Part shown: in pieces, positions 21,965 through 33,171 of the stretch
How the letters are laid out: each line of letters begins with the position of its first letter
Position numbering within the stretch: position 1 is the first letter of the stretch
Origin: Hyposmocoma kahamanoa
Taxonomy: Eukaryota; Arthropoda; Insecta; Lepidoptera; Cosmopterigidae
DNA: 64,000 nucleotides
Direction: 5' to 3'
Assembly: GCF_003589595.1 (NCBI RefSeq)
Contig: NW_020654878.1
Coordinates: forward strand, 834,216-898,215
Program-made: the position numbers and the translations under genes
The notes under the pieces: model-generated
What the model was told of the DNA's origin: nothing
The model's input: only the letters and a program-made list of their open reading frames with translations
The model's database searches: none

Positions 21965-22218
21965 GTAGAGCTCCGTGTGAAAGAGTTCGTCCTGGGATGT
22001 ACTGCCACTGCCACTGCGTTCCGGTTTTCGTTGCTGGTGAAATTACTGGCACCTGGGACTTTTCAACTTATATCTCAAGGTAACAGGCACAGTGGCAGTG
22101 TTCCTCAGATCATTGCAATTTAAAGCCGTGAGTGGCTCTGCAACTGCTATCTATGGACAGGCGTGTCGCTTACCAGCAGGCGCACGACTGTTCGTCCCGA
22201 CACTTGGTGTCATAAAAA
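21965..22218 (+). mobile_element. R-A copy with internal deletion
   Basis: GTAGAGCTCCGTGTGAAAG at the left, CACTTGGTGTCATAAAAAA at the right. The ATTTCTGCCGCCAAGCAGTA block is missing from the middle. Confidence 0.75.
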
Positions 22219-23200
22219 AACTTTTAAACGTATATGCGCTGCAATATTGTGTTATGGGTTGGTCTGTGGCCGATAGTGTTGTGTACCGTATAAATAAATA
22301 AATAATAAAATTTTGTTATCACAGTCGAAGGAGCCAGACCCAGATGCCGTGCCCAATATGAATTTGAAATAAAAAACCCCATTAATTATTTTATTAATGT
22401 TACTTATTTTCCGTTCATCGGAAAACAAATAACTCGTAATTTATTTTTACAACTAACTGCGTAGGTATGTATCAAAGGTGATAGTCACCGTAGCATGATC
22501 TACGGCGTAGCTATTTGCAAAAGTGCGGGATGTCCTCGCAGTGTTTGCCCGCTACATGCGTAGCCTTGACGCGTAGCATATAGGGGTGAGAGCCGTGTAC
22601 TACGGGACACTTCGGTACTCAATTTACCATAATTATGAATTGTGCGCAATATAAACGTTCCATGACATTAACATCGTACAACCCTCATTCAATTAATAAC
22701 AGGATGAAATTTTGACATTTGGGACACTATTTCAACGTACGTAAAAATACACTTCCAGTATATGCCTCATCCAATAATAACAGTACACAGTCCAAAACTT
22801 AACGTGTGACTACACAATATTGTTGTAATATAATCATAAAATATATCATCCTTATTTTAGTCCATGTTGGTAAATAAAATTAAATTCTTTCTTTAATATT
22901 TTTGTATGCCTAAAGTTTAAAACGGTATTCTTAACTTGTAAGTGTTAACCTCTATATAACCTTCGCATCCACTAATAAAGTGCCAGATAACCACCCAATT
23001 GCCTGGTTTCTAAATTAGAAATATCCTGTACTATAAGTACCAGAACAACGGAATTCTGTGGTTCTACCAGAACACCCAGACCGGAACCAACTTAGAAAAG
23101 TTCATTTATTATATTAATATAAGCTTTCTCTATAGAAAGCCGAACTGGAAGCTAGTTTCGCAACGCAGTGCTTCTAACGTGTTCGCGTACGTTCGCGTGC
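22219..23200. other. No gene; region upstream of the host promoter
   Basis: Contains an (AAAT)n run near 22287 and, at 23050-23105, an R-E-like fragment (CAGAACACCCAGACC, ACTTAGAAAAGTTCATTTA). CpG content rises after 23160. Confidence 0.4.
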
Positions 23201-23203
23201 GAT

Positions 23204-23211
23204 TATAAATA
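23204..23211 (+). promoter_or_regulatory. TATA box of the split host gene
   Basis: TATAAATA lies in a CpG-rich stretch (GTTCGCGTACGTTCGCGTGC just upstream). The best initiator-like match downstream is TCATTT at 23241-23246, 39 bp from the first T of the TATA box and slightly farther than usual. The transcription start is therefore put near 23235-23245 but is not fixed. Confidence 0.5.
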
Positions 23212-23529
23212 GCTGAAGTACATGAAATGCTCCCGATTTGTCATTTCTCGATCGAACTCTACAGTCCACACGGTCAGCGTTCAGTAATTCTCGTTCGCCG
23301 CGCGGCTTCGCACGCCAATGCCTCTCAGATACCGCTCGCGAGTCAAATTAAAGTAACTTCTTAACAGCATAGACAATATAAAAACAAATGGGATAAAAAA
23401 GAAACAAGAAAGCATATAAAGACTCCATTATTTGAACTTCAAAAGTGATCGTATATCTTTTTCGTGTGATACTAGAATAAGTTGTTTTATTTTAGTGTAA
23501 GTTTTTAGTGTCCAAGTGTTTGTTTTAAG

Positions 23530-23545
23530 ATGGCAGAAAACGGAG
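23530..23545 (+). CDS. First coding exon of an SV2/SVOP-like transporter gene
   Basis: ATG GCA GAA AAC GGA G, then donor GTAATT at 23546. It encodes MAENG and leaves phase 1. The 5' UTR from about 23240 is roughly 290 nt. This ATG has a good context (TTTTAAGATGG), and joining to 47856 gives GGT, so the frame continues into exon 2. It is too short to be detected as a frame on its own; the evidence is the TATA box, the start context, the donor and the phase match with two downstream exons. An upstream non-coding exon or an alternative promoter cannot be excluded. Confidence 0.6.
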
Positions 23546-24443
23546 GTAATTATGATATATTTTTTCTTGACAAAAGAATCCAGACGTTGCCAATATCCCG
23601 AAGCGCCTAAACTACCTGTTGCGAATCTTTACAGCTGTTGTTTGAAACTTCCAACAAAGAAAACAACATGTTTCATATAACTCAGATGTGTCTTTTATTT
23701 GACGTAAATTGTTGTTATTTATTGAAATTAAATTATATCAACCTAGTTGACGTGTTCAGAAATTTATTTGGTTGAGTGAGTGTTGTTTATAAGATATACA
23801 TATACAAAGAAAACAAAAGATAAATTTAAAAAAGTTTAAATCCGGAAACATAGATAAAATAAATAAATTTCCTATGTTAAAACAAATTAATTGTTGCCCA
23901 ATTTTGTGAAACAATATTTACGTTGATTAATATTTTTTTAACTGGCAAAAAAATACAGAACGAAAGTAAAATATCAACAATTCAAAACGTTCCTTGCAAA
24001 ACTATATATTTAAAAATAATACCAATATTTTTCTTTCTTTGTGACGTTAACAATCTCTTTTCACCCCCCTATCACGGCCAATGAACTCGTTGCTAAAAGA
24101 CGGAAGTGTATTTATACATTATTTGCGTAAATCTTGTCACCGGGATTGGTTTTTTGTTGATGTTAATTATGCACATTTCTTCAAGTAACTTTGTCGAATT
24201 CGTGAGATTGTAATGGACTCTTGTTTTGCTAATGGCACTGGCTTCGTAAATCCGTAACTCCATAATTTCAGGTTGCTGAAATTGATTAAACAATAATAGC
24301 TACTGCAAAGAAATAATGCGGTATTCCAGATTGAAAGAAAGTATATAAGGAAAGTAAAAGGAAGGTGGTGTGGTGAAACGTGCATGCCTGTCTTTTTGAA
24401 TCTCATACACTGATCGTTGCGGTCAGTTCACTATGCGTCATGC

Positions 24444-24735
24444 TTTCTAACGCATTCATTACAAAGAACGAAGAACACATAACACAGGACGCGAACACGT
24501 GAAGGCTTTTTATGTGCGTCAAGCCTTCAAACGCAATCATTACAAAGAACGAAGAAAGCATAGATGGCTTCTTTGAGCGACATGTTATCAAATGCCATTA
24601 TTACAAAGAACACATAACCAGAATTCGAAACGCGTAAATCTTTTGTATGCGCCTTGCTTTCAAACGCAATTATTACAAAGAACGAAGAACATATAACGCA
24701 GAACGTGTGAACATTTTCTTTACGCAGAATCTTTG
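24444..24735. repeat. Imperfect tandem repeat, four units
   Basis: The block CAAACGCAATTATTACAAAG or a variant recurs with ATTACAAAGAAC at about 24458, 24539, 24600 and 24672, mostly followed by GAAGAACATATAAC. Unit length varies (61-81 bp). Overlapping minus frames are products of the repeat. Confidence 0.75.
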
Positions 24736-24879
24736 AGAGACTCGGAAGACTTAAGATCTTAAATTCCATGACCAGCATTTACATTTTCAATCAAATTTAC
24801 CACTTAGATCTGGTTGCAAGTTTCCATCAGGTAGACCGTTTATCTGTTGGTATAAATATAATACATATTAGACATCACA

Positions 24880-25075
24880 TACGTTGCGATCCCAAATAAG
24901 TAACTAATTGATTGGGAATTGGGAACAGCGACGGTATCACAAATACCCAGACCCGAGACAATATAGAAAAGTTAGTTTCTCTATATTGACGCGGCCGGAG
25001 ACCGAACTCGGGACCTCAGAGATGATGATACCATAAAAACCAGGTGTGCTAGCCACTCGAGCAAATAGTTCGTCT
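24880..25075 (-). mobile_element. R-E SINE copy
   Basis: The complement reads GGTCCCGAGTTCGGTCTCC (B-box-like), then AGAAACTAACTTTTCTATAT, GTCTCGGGTCTGGGTATTTG and TTTGGGATCGCAACGTATG. It matches the copies at 28960 and 46745. Confidence 0.65.
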
Positions 25076-25544
25076 AAAAGTAAACAACGTGAGTTAAAAC
25101 TAACTAAATTTGTGTGATTATCATTCTTGCTCTAAAATTTGCATACGTTTATTAGATGTCACATTTTATTACATTATTAATGTGACTGTCACAATGTGTA
25201 AAAAAGTAAGCTCGTGCAATAAAAATAAATTAATTGAAATTGTGGCCATGCAACTTCGATAATGACTTTTTTATTGTTTGTTATCATCAGAACAATATCA
25301 CGTTTTAGTTACAAATACAATGTAATTCTGTTGTTCAGAGCAAAGCACATGTCGTGTATATGAAATGACATTTAAAATTATTAACGTGCTACTTTTTTAT
25401 GATCGTGTTAATTACTACTAATTTAATTAATGTTTCAATAATTTATGGTTCATAAAATCATAGGAATATACGTATCAATTTTACTTCTACATAGTCAAAA
25501 GTTTTTGTATAAAACTATAAGTCGAATCTCTACACAATTTATTA
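25076..25544. other. No gene recognised
   Basis: AT-rich intronic sequence without labelled repeats. Confidence 0.45.
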
Positions 25545-25748
25545 ACCGACTTCAAAAAAGGAGGAGGTTCTCAATTCGTGTGTGTTTTTTTTGTATGTAT
25601 GTTACGCGATAACTTCGCAATTTGTGAACCAATTTTGATGATTTTTTTTTGTTGGAAAGAAGGTACCTCAGATGTGGTCCAAGAAAATATTCCACGTCTA
25701 AGGGTGGCAAACTAGGGGATGAATGACTTTTGAAGTCGTTTTTTTTTA
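25545..25748 (+). mobile_element. R-B element
   Basis: TTAACCGACTTCAAAAAAGG at the left, CAAACTAGGGGATGAATGAC and a TGAAGTCGTTTTT end at the right. It is a shorter form that lacks the second half. Confidence 0.8.
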
Positions 25749-25844
25749 ACGGTTATATCAGTTACTTTTGTTGAATTGTACTATAAAAAAGTGTTATACA
25801 AAACAATAACATGACATTTAAAAACTTATAAATACAAACATTTT

Positions 25845-26145
25845 TTTCGATACCAAGAGAAGGGACGAACAAGTCGGCCGTACGCCTGGTGGTAAGTGAC
25901 ACGCCTGTCTGTAGCAGTTGCAATGCCACTCAGAGCTTTAAATCGCAAAGATGTTAGGGGCACTGCCACTACGCCCGTCACCCTGAGACATAAGCTAAAG
26001 TAAACCAAAACGCAATAATGCACACTTCACTGCTTGATGGCAGAAGTTACGTTGGTTACATTACGAAGTCACGTTACTGTTAGGTAAGGTGGCTATACTT
26101 CCCAGACGAACTCTTTCACAAGGTACTCTACCGTTACTTGAAATA
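25845..26145 (-). mobile_element. R-A copy, near full length
   Basis: CCAAGAGAAGGGACGAACAA through to CTTTCACAAGGTACTCTACC. A tandem neighbour in the same orientation follows 80 bp later. Confidence 0.8.
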
Positions 26146-26224
26146 CTTGAAAATCTTGTAATGACCATTAGCGGTGTCCCTTGCAACACATAACTTATAA
26201 TTATGACAAGAAATTATTTTTACA

Positions 26225-26445
26225 ACACCAAGTGTGTGGACGAGCAAGTGGTGCACCTGGTGGTAAGCGACACGCCTAACCATAACAGTTGCAGTGCCAC
26301 TGACACATAGTTACACACCATCTCAGTGACAAGTCCCATGTGCCTGGAATTTCACCAGCACCCTTACCCTTGGCGGCAGTAATAGGTATGGTGGCAATAC
26401 TTCCCTAGACGAACCCTTTTACGGGGAGCTCTACTGCTACTAAAT
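26225..26445 (-). mobile_element. R-A copy with internal deletion
   Basis: CACCAAGTGTGTGGACGAGC to TTTTACGGGGAGCTCTACTG. The CTCAGAGCTTTAAATCGC block is absent. Confidence 0.75.
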
Positions 26446-26469
26446 TAATTACTTTTGATGACTGTGGGC

Positions 26470-26638
26470 CCTAATAAACGCTCGCACTGTATGTGGAGGA
26501 CCCGGATTCGATTCCCCTTACGAATATTAACTTTTCTAAACTGATTCCGCTGTGAGTGTTCAAGATAATGTCCCCGGAGTTAATGGCGTTGCTCTAGTAC
26601 CTTTTAGATATCCTAATTTGAGACTAAAAATAATCTAC
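26470..26638 (+). mobile_element. R-F SINE copy
   Basis: GGACCCGGATTCGATTCCCC head, then AACTTTTCTAAACTGATTCC and CCCCGGAGTTAATGGCGTT, parallel to the copy at 6345. Confidence 0.6.
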
Positions 26639-27369
26639 CACATTATTTACATCAATATATTCCAAATTAAAGTGTAAAAGGACGTTAAAATGAATGCATA
26701 GTTCACCATTTTGGACATAACTCTAAAACACAATTAGTGCCCGTGTTGTACTGTCAATCTGCTGCCAATTTCTCAGCTACTGTTATAAATAGACGTGTCT
26801 GTCAAAAGCGGGCGTGTCAACGTGCCGCGAAACGTGAGAAATAACACGTCTACCTATAACGACGTCAGGCTTGAAATCCCTCGACGTGACGCCATTTTTT
26901 TGTCCATTTTCATTATTAATAAAGTGCTACACAATTGTACTAATTAACTGGTCTCAAACCGGGGAATTTCTTGTATAGGGTTTTTCAACAAGAACTTTGT
27001 TTTGTTTTGTAATTCACTTCACGAATTTTGAGTTTTAAAGCTGCAATAGACACTGTCTTTAACATAACCCTATAAAAAATTATCCAGCGGTGTTAAATTA
27101 CATTATCCAGCTGGCCATTTAACGGCTGAATTTCGTGAAATTATGCGATCGAGAAATTTGGTTTACAATAAATTTCGAATTATTTATTGTTTTGGAGGCA
27201 AACTTTTCATATTTTAGCAAATAATGAATATAGTGTTTATCTATTCGTCTCTACACTGGCCTAGTAAATTCTAAATCTCAGATAATGAAAACACGGACGG
27301 TAACATTGATAGAGGACGGCCATCACAGATGTTTTCAGATCAAATCGAAAATGTGTTTAAAAAGTATTC
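26639..27369. other. No gene recognised
   Basis: AT-rich with one CpG-richer patch (26780-26900). No coding segment found. Confidence 0.4.
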
Positions 27370-27690
27370 GGTAATTCTATCGGACATACCACGGAGAGCG
27401 TGCGATAGAATTACATGATTTAATCCGCCTACCCCTTTCCATCATCTGGGTACTAGACGTAGACTGAGGTTACGCCTCTATGATGTGGATTTTACAAAGA
27501 TTCGCACAAAGCGTTACGCTTCGATATTTTATTTATGGCAATGTCTATGATCTCGAAATCCCTGCATGCAGACGTATTCTATAACTTGGGCCTCGAGACT
27601 GAATAGGCATTATTTAGGAGTGTATACTACGTCGACCTCATTATCACTTTCCATCAAATGAGATAGAGGTCAAATGGGCACTTATTTTTC
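27370..27690 (+). pseudogene. LINE-M ORF2 C-terminal relic
   Basis: Parallel to 31935-32222 at the DNA level: GAGAGCGTGCGATAGAATTA, CCCTTTCCATCATCTG, GAATAGGCATTATTTAGGAG, ATCACTTTCCATCAAATGAG. The intact family would read ELHELIPPSPFH ... FKARVNRHYLG. Frame shifts and stops throughout. Confidence 0.6.
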
Positions 27691-27802
27691 TATTTAAAAA
27701 AAGTTGTGCGTAGTGAGAAGAATAAGAGGTGCTTGTATGAAAATATTGCTAAAAGTAAGCGCGTTTGCGCTCTACATCCGTTCCGAATCCGAGAATACAA
27801 AT

Positions 27803-27900
27803 CTAGAAAACTAGGACCCATTTCGGATGTCACTGGCGCACTAAGTCGGATTCTAATCCAAGAAAATACGAATGTGGCTAGTACACCTAGAGATTAAATG
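27803..27900 (+). repeat. Unclassified repeat shared (inverted) with 34640-34757
   Basis: AATCTAGAAAACTAGGACCC and ATTTCGGATGTCACTGGCGC are matched, inverted and diverged, at 34640-34757. No termini were defined. Confidence 0.6.
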
Positions 27901-27958
27901 ACACTTTGGACACCTGTGACATTTCGCACTCGGATTGGGAACTGGGGGTCTCTCGATC

Positions 27959-28098
27959 TCCGTCCGAAACAATTACTGCCAAATAAGCAATACTTGACCA
28001 AATGAAAAGACGCGTGATGCGAATGACGCTTCATACTTGATACACGTCTTTTAATTTTGTCGAATATTACTTATTTGACAGTAATTGTTTCGGACGGA
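27959..28098. mobile_element. 140-bp hairpin MITE
   Basis: Arms of about 55 bp: CCGTCCGAAACAATTACTG at 27960 pairs with CAGTAATTGTTTCGGACGG ending at 28097. The pairing continues through CAAATAAG and AAAAGACG with a few mismatches. The central spacer is ~27 nt. No coding capacity. Confidence 0.8.
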
Positions 28099-28539
28099 TG
28101 TCCCGACTACGTCTGACTTCCTGATACGAGTCGGACGTACAGCGCAAGCGTTCTAAGTGTGTTCATTTGTGAGGTTCGTGCAAAATGACGATCTCTACTA
28201 GATAGGTAGGGTAGATACCCTAATGGGAATAACAGGTATATTATGTATTAAACATCAGGTTTTTATGATATTTTCTATTTCCTTCCAACCAGAAATCGCT
28301 GTTTAATGTCAAATTATACATAGTGATAACAAAAAAATGTTAAACGTGACCTTGCATTTATTTATTAATCCCTCATTGAATTCGCAACATTCTTCAACGC
28401 ATCAATCAAATTGACTGGGTCAGTCGATTGCCGGCCGATAACGAACGCTCTTTGCCTAATTAATACTTTTTTTTTAAATTTAACATTGATGAAACGGTTA
28501 AACAATTAAATTTAAAAACTACAACTAAATAATATGACC

Positions 28540-28785
28540 TAATGACGGGACGAACAAGTTGCGCAGTTGCAGTGTCACTCAGAGCTTTAAATCGCAAAGA
28601 TCTTAGGGGCACTGCCACTGAGCCCGTCATCCTGAGACATAAGTTGACAAGCCCCATGTTCCTGTAATTTCACTCTTACCCTTCAAAACCGGAACGCTGT
28701 AATGGTCACATTACTGCTTGGAGGCAGAAATAGGTAATGTGGCAGTACTTCCCTAGAAGAACTCTTTCACAAGGAGATGTACTGG
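28540..28785 (-). mobile_element. R-A copy, deleted near one end
   Basis: AATGACGGGACGAACAAGTT jumps directly to GTTGCAGTGTCACTCAGAGC, skipping the CGCCTGGTGGTAAGCGACAC block. It ends CTTTCACAAGGAGATGTACT. Confidence 0.8.
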
Positions 28786-28959
28786 TTTACGCAAATACAT
28801 TGAAAATGAAACTCTTTTTACAGAGCTAAATCTTGTATATTTCTTTTTTTCAAACAAACTAACGTTTTGGGATCTCTACAGTGTCACGGCTGACATCACG
28901 TGGTCACGGCTGATCTTTTTTTATTAATTTGAATTTTTTCTTTCAAATTACATCATATA

Positions 28960-29150
28960 CGTTGCTCTGATTCCAAAGTAAGTATCTAAAGCACTTATGT
29001 TATGGAAATCGGAAACGATGGTACCACAAACACTCAGGCAATATAGAAAAGTTAGACTTGACCCGGCCGGGGATCAATCCCGGGACCTCAGAGATGGCGC
29101 CATCATGAAAACCTGTGTACAAGCCAATAGACCACGGAGATCGTTGAATC
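28960..29150 (-). mobile_element. R-E SINE copy
   Basis: The complement has GGTCCCGGGATTGATCCCCG, CAAGTCTAACTTTTCTATAT and TACCATCGTTTCCGATTTCC in the order seen at 46745. Confidence 0.7.
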
Positions 29151-29386
29151 TTACATAACATCATGGCTCATGTACCATCTCAGTCAGCACTAACCATCAG
29201 ACCTGCTGTTTCTTAAATTGTCGCTATTCAAATTAAAGGTCAACGATCGAATTTTTATGCAGCATGTATGCCCTCTTCGTAGACGACACCAGTGCCCGGT
29301 AATGGAATGTAGAGATCCTCTGTGTAAATTACAAAACTAGGAAATCTATAAGTCGCGTTTTTATTAAAGTGAAAAAGTTTAATAGC

Positions 29387-29534
29387 TCTAGAGTTCCGTG
29401 CGAATGAGGTTATCCAGGGAAATACTGCCTTGTCTATTTCTGCCACCAAGCAATAATGCTTAAATTACCGCGTTCTGGTTTTGAAAGGGTGCAGGTGAAA
29501 TTACAGGCACATGGGACTTGTCAACTTATGTCTC
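29387..29534 (+). mobile_element. R-A half copy, left arm of an inverted pair
   Basis: TAGAGTTCCGTGCGAATGAG to ACTTGTCAACTTATGTCTC. The next base begins an oppositely oriented R-A. Confidence 0.75.
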
Positions 29535-29818
29535 TTGCGACGCACGGAACGAACAAGTCGTGCACCTGGTGAAGTAACACGTCGACCCATAATATTTGCA
29601 GTGCCACTCAGAGTTTTAAATTGCAAAGATCTGAGGGGCACTACCACTGCGCCCGTCACCCTGAGACATAAGTTGACAAGTCTTATGTGCCTGTAATTTC
29701 ACCAGCACCCTTACCCTTCAAAACCGGAACACACAATTACTGCTTGGCAGCAGACATAGGCAAGATGGCAGTACTACCCTGGACGAACTCTTTCACAAGG
29801 ACCTCTACTGCTATTAAA
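29535..29818 (-). mobile_element. R-A copy, right arm of an inverted pair
   Basis: ACGGAACGAACAAGTCGTGC to TCTTTCACAAGGACCTCTAC, near full length. Together with 29387-29534 it forms a long imperfect inverted repeat. The short frames across the junction are spurious. Confidence 0.8.
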
Positions 29819-30491
29819 TTAATTCACAAGCACCATTACCGTTCTAAGTGTAGCATCACCTTATACTTTCTTTTTTCTATTTGTTCAGCAGAGAATGCCC
29901 TATGACATTAAAAGTTTGAATAAATAAGTAAAAGTGTCTAGTAAAGTCGCAAAATGGCCGGTCAGTCAACCGCGCGATATCGACGAATGATAGACCCAAA
30001 CACTGGAGCACATGGCTCGAGCGTGTAAACAGCTAGACGTGCATTACGACTTCTCATGAGGGTGTTTGTGTAAACATATTAGACGATATTGACAGCTGAT
30101 CTGTGTTAGTTATGAATAGAAGTTTGTCGTAAGTTCGCTGACCATTTAGGCGGCGACAATAAAAATTATCAACCGTCCCATCATCTTCTTTATCAACCCT
30201 TTTATACATTTCATTGCGTGTTGGAGGCACGCGACAGGTAAGTTTCATCACGATGATTTTCTTCACAGCTTGCACGAAATATTGCTGCTAAACAAAAAAA
30301 GAAACAATAGCCTGATGTATGCCATTGTTGGGCAAAGGCCTCCCCTAGTTCATAAGTTAACTGCACCCGAGCTTAATGATTTACGCCATCGCTTCCTCGG
30401 TCTGCTACGGCGCCTTCCGCTTTTGGGGCTCCACTGGGTGGCTCCCTTGGCCCACAGGTCTTCAGGCATGCGGCAGACAAGACCATACTTT

Positions 30492-31118
30492 TAAATGATT
30501 ATCACAAATTTCAGGTTTCTTACTACGGTATGACTTCTTTTTATTTTACCGATATTTCGGAACGGTTGCACGCTCTATGCTCACGGGTTGACTGGACGGC
30601 AGCTGACGACAGCTTTAGGAGCAGACATTCCTGTCTACCCTCTTGCGCTGGCGATGAATACTACCTTCAGCACGATTTGTTGTGGCGTTACCATTGTCAC
30701 TCACTTTTTTCACACAAACCACACTCACTGAATCCACGCGCGAAACTGAACTCGAGGTGTTTTGTTTTTATTGCAGCACGCAATAAGGACCGGATTCCAT
30801 GCACTTGTCAGTTTAAAACCATCATCACATACATTATACTATTATAGGATACAGTGAGTGTGGTTTGTGTGAAACAAGTGAGTGACAATGGTAACACCAC
30901 AACAAATCGCGATGAAGGTAGTAGTCATCGACAGCGCAAGACCGTAGACAGGTATGTCTGCTCTTAAAACTATCATCTGCTGCCGTCCAGTCAGCCCGTG
31001 ACAATGGAGCGTGTAACCGTTACGAAATATCGGGAAAATAAAAAGAAGTCATATCGTGGTAAGAAACCTGAAATTAATGATAATCATTTAGTGAATAACC
31101 ACGAAACCTTAAAACCGT
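30492..31118. mobile_element. R-H foldback element, full copy
   Basis: The left arm (30492-30735) and right arm (30847-31091) are imperfect reverse complements of ~245 bp. They share TTTCAGGTTTCTTAC, ATGACTTCTTTTTATTTT, CCGATATTTCG, ACGGTT-CACGCTC and CCACACTCACTGAATCC. The 111-nt centre is unrelated. The right arm extends as GTGAATAACCACGAAACC, also seen outside the 46459 arm. No transposase frame. Confidence 0.85.
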
Positions 31119-31814
31119 ACTGTTAAACATTTGCAAATATTCGTAACTTAAAAATTAAAGTCAAGATGACGCTACAAGGATTCGAACCATCGATTTCTCA
31201 TTGAAGAAACAATCGTTCTAACTCTGAAGTATCTACTTACTAACAGGGAATTGAAATATCGATACCTGCGTGTCGAAAAAGGTTCACGACCCCTGGAAAA
31301 CGTGTGAAGTCGTCAACCTTTTTTGGGACCGGGTAGAATAATATGGTCTAAACACTTTTAGACGAGGCTAGTACCCAGCTGTGACACAGGATGAATTAAT
31401 GATGATTATGATGAATTGAATGAAGATAGAAGTAAATTACTTTGCTACCCCACGAGCCAGTGAAGGTTAAATCGTTGAAAATAGCTCGGAATATTAGGTT
31501 AATAATCTATGAATTATTTGGTGATGATTTTCAATAAAGATTTCACAACCAATGACTAATTTCAAGTTTCCGGTAGCAAGAAAGATAACGATATATAAAA
31601 ACACGTAAATCCGTGTATCACAATCTTTCCATACGATGGTTCCGAAAATAATTCCGATTAGAAGGCAAGACAAGCAATCACTGTCATATTAGTTTTGTAT
31701 TAACAAGTGTAGAACAAATAAATTACACGTATTTGTTTGTTTAAAACGTATTTTGTTCAACAGGCAACGAATTTTGTATACCTGTACAACATATTATAGA
31801 AAACGATAGTATTT
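31119..31814. other. No gene recognised
   Basis: AT-rich. A B-box-like GGATTCGAACC (31180) is discussed among the rejected items. Confidence 0.4.
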
Positions 31815-32370
31815 TTAACCGAGTTCAAAAAAAGGAGGAGGTTCTCAATTCGACGGTAATTTTTACTTATAGGCATTTGTGAACCCGTCGGTGGATAGTT
31901 GTTTTTTTGTTGGAAAGAGGGTAGGTACCTCAGTATCGCTCCCATCGGAGAGTGTGCGACGGAATTACACGAATTAATTCCGCCTTCCCCTTTCCATATG
32001 TTGTGGATATTCCAAGAATTCGCAATAAGCGTTCCGCTTCCACATTTACATGGTGAACGGCTATGGAGTGGAATTCCCTGCCTGTAGACTTGTTCCCTGA
32101 ACGTTTCTAACTTAGATCTTTTCAAGGCGAGAGTGAATAGGCATTATTTAGGTGTGCATGGTCTATCGTCGACTTCATCGTCACTTTCCATCAGGTGAGA
32201 TGGCAGTCAAATGCGCAATTAAAAAAAATTTAAAAAAATTATGCACGTCTAATGGTAGCAAACTAGGGGATGAATTGGTTTCGCGCACTTTTCGGAAACC
32301 GATTTCAATTAAACTTGGCAAATAGATGCCATTCCAAAAACTTTTGAGGTAGATTTTTTTATATAAAAGT
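31815..32370 (+). mobile_element. R-B element split by a LINE-M fragment
   Basis: The left piece, 31815-31935, has TAACCGAGTTCAAAAAAAGG and GTTGGAAAGAGGGTAGGTAC. The right piece, from about 32240, has AATGGTAGCAAACTAGGGG and CTTTTGAGGTAGATTTTTT. The intervening 31935-32222 is LINE-derived. Confidence 0.75.
31935..32222 (+). pseudogene. LINE-M ORF2 C-terminal relic nested in R-B
   Basis: One plus frame reads IGECATELHELIPPSPFH. Other frames give IRNKRSASTFTW, AMEWNSLPVDLFPERF and FKARVNRHYLGVHG. This is the C-terminal block of a non-LTR ORF2, with the usual EWNSLP..LFP....FKARVN pattern. Frameshifts separate the blocks. Confidence 0.75.
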
Positions 32371-32631
32371 TACAATTATTGTTTATTTAATTTAACATTG
32401 TACTGCAACATGTACTAGAATACTAATAATACTTAGAACATAATGTAATATATATCCATTTAAACAATATTTATTATTATTTGAGTGAAAGTATTTTACT
32501 TAATATTCTAGATAGGATATTTTGCTTCATGAATTTTGTTCAGTAGTAAATTTTGTAACAGACAGTAATAAGTCTGATATTTATAACTAATTTTCAATAT
32601 ACAGGGCGGGAAGTACACATTATTTTATTAA

Positions 32632-32818
32632 CCGATTTCAAAAAAGGAGGTTCTCTTTACGACTGTTTTTTTTTTGTATTTCACGCTATAACTCCATTTC
32701 TGAACCGATTTTGATGATTCTTTTTTTTGGAAAGAGTCCCATTTCTACCTCTAAGAGTGGCAAACTAAGGAAGGAAGCCGGTTTCGCGCACTTTCCGGTA
32801 ACCGATAACGAATTGGTA
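32632..32818 (+). mobile_element. R-B element
   Basis: TTAACCGATTTCAAAAAAGG to TTTCGCGCACTTTCCGGTAA, with the internal CTACCTCTAAGAGTGGCAAA. Confidence 0.8.
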
Positions 32819-33171
32819 CTTTTTTTTAAATAATTCATCACAAAATCAAATATCTCCGTACAAATTTACAAATTACGTTCATTATATATATCGTAACATA
32901 ATATTATTATACTATGCGCGTGCGATTTATTTATTATAAATCGTAAACAGTTAAATACAGGAAACATTAGAATAGGTCAGTCAAAGGTAAAGGAAAAGAA
33001 CTGTAATAATTAATTGTTTTGTTACTTATTGTTACAGAAAATAAAGTATTTTACACTTAACACAAATATTATTAACTAACTGAGTTAACTAATAAACAAA
33101 TTTAAACGTGGTTGTAGGTAATGACAATTAATTAAGTAAAAATTCACCTACACCAATCTATTATACTATCA

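Noticed and set aside
30054..30275. Minus frame of 73 codons (MYKRVDKEDDGTVDNFYCRR) beside a plus-strand CAG/GTAAGT site
   Set aside because: It looks faintly protein-like but has no family match, no paired splice sites on its own strand and no conserved neighbour.
31166..31240. tRNA-like segment on the minus strand with GGTTCGAATCC
   Set aside because: The T stem and anticodon stem do not pair well and no A box is convincing; at best a decayed SINE head.
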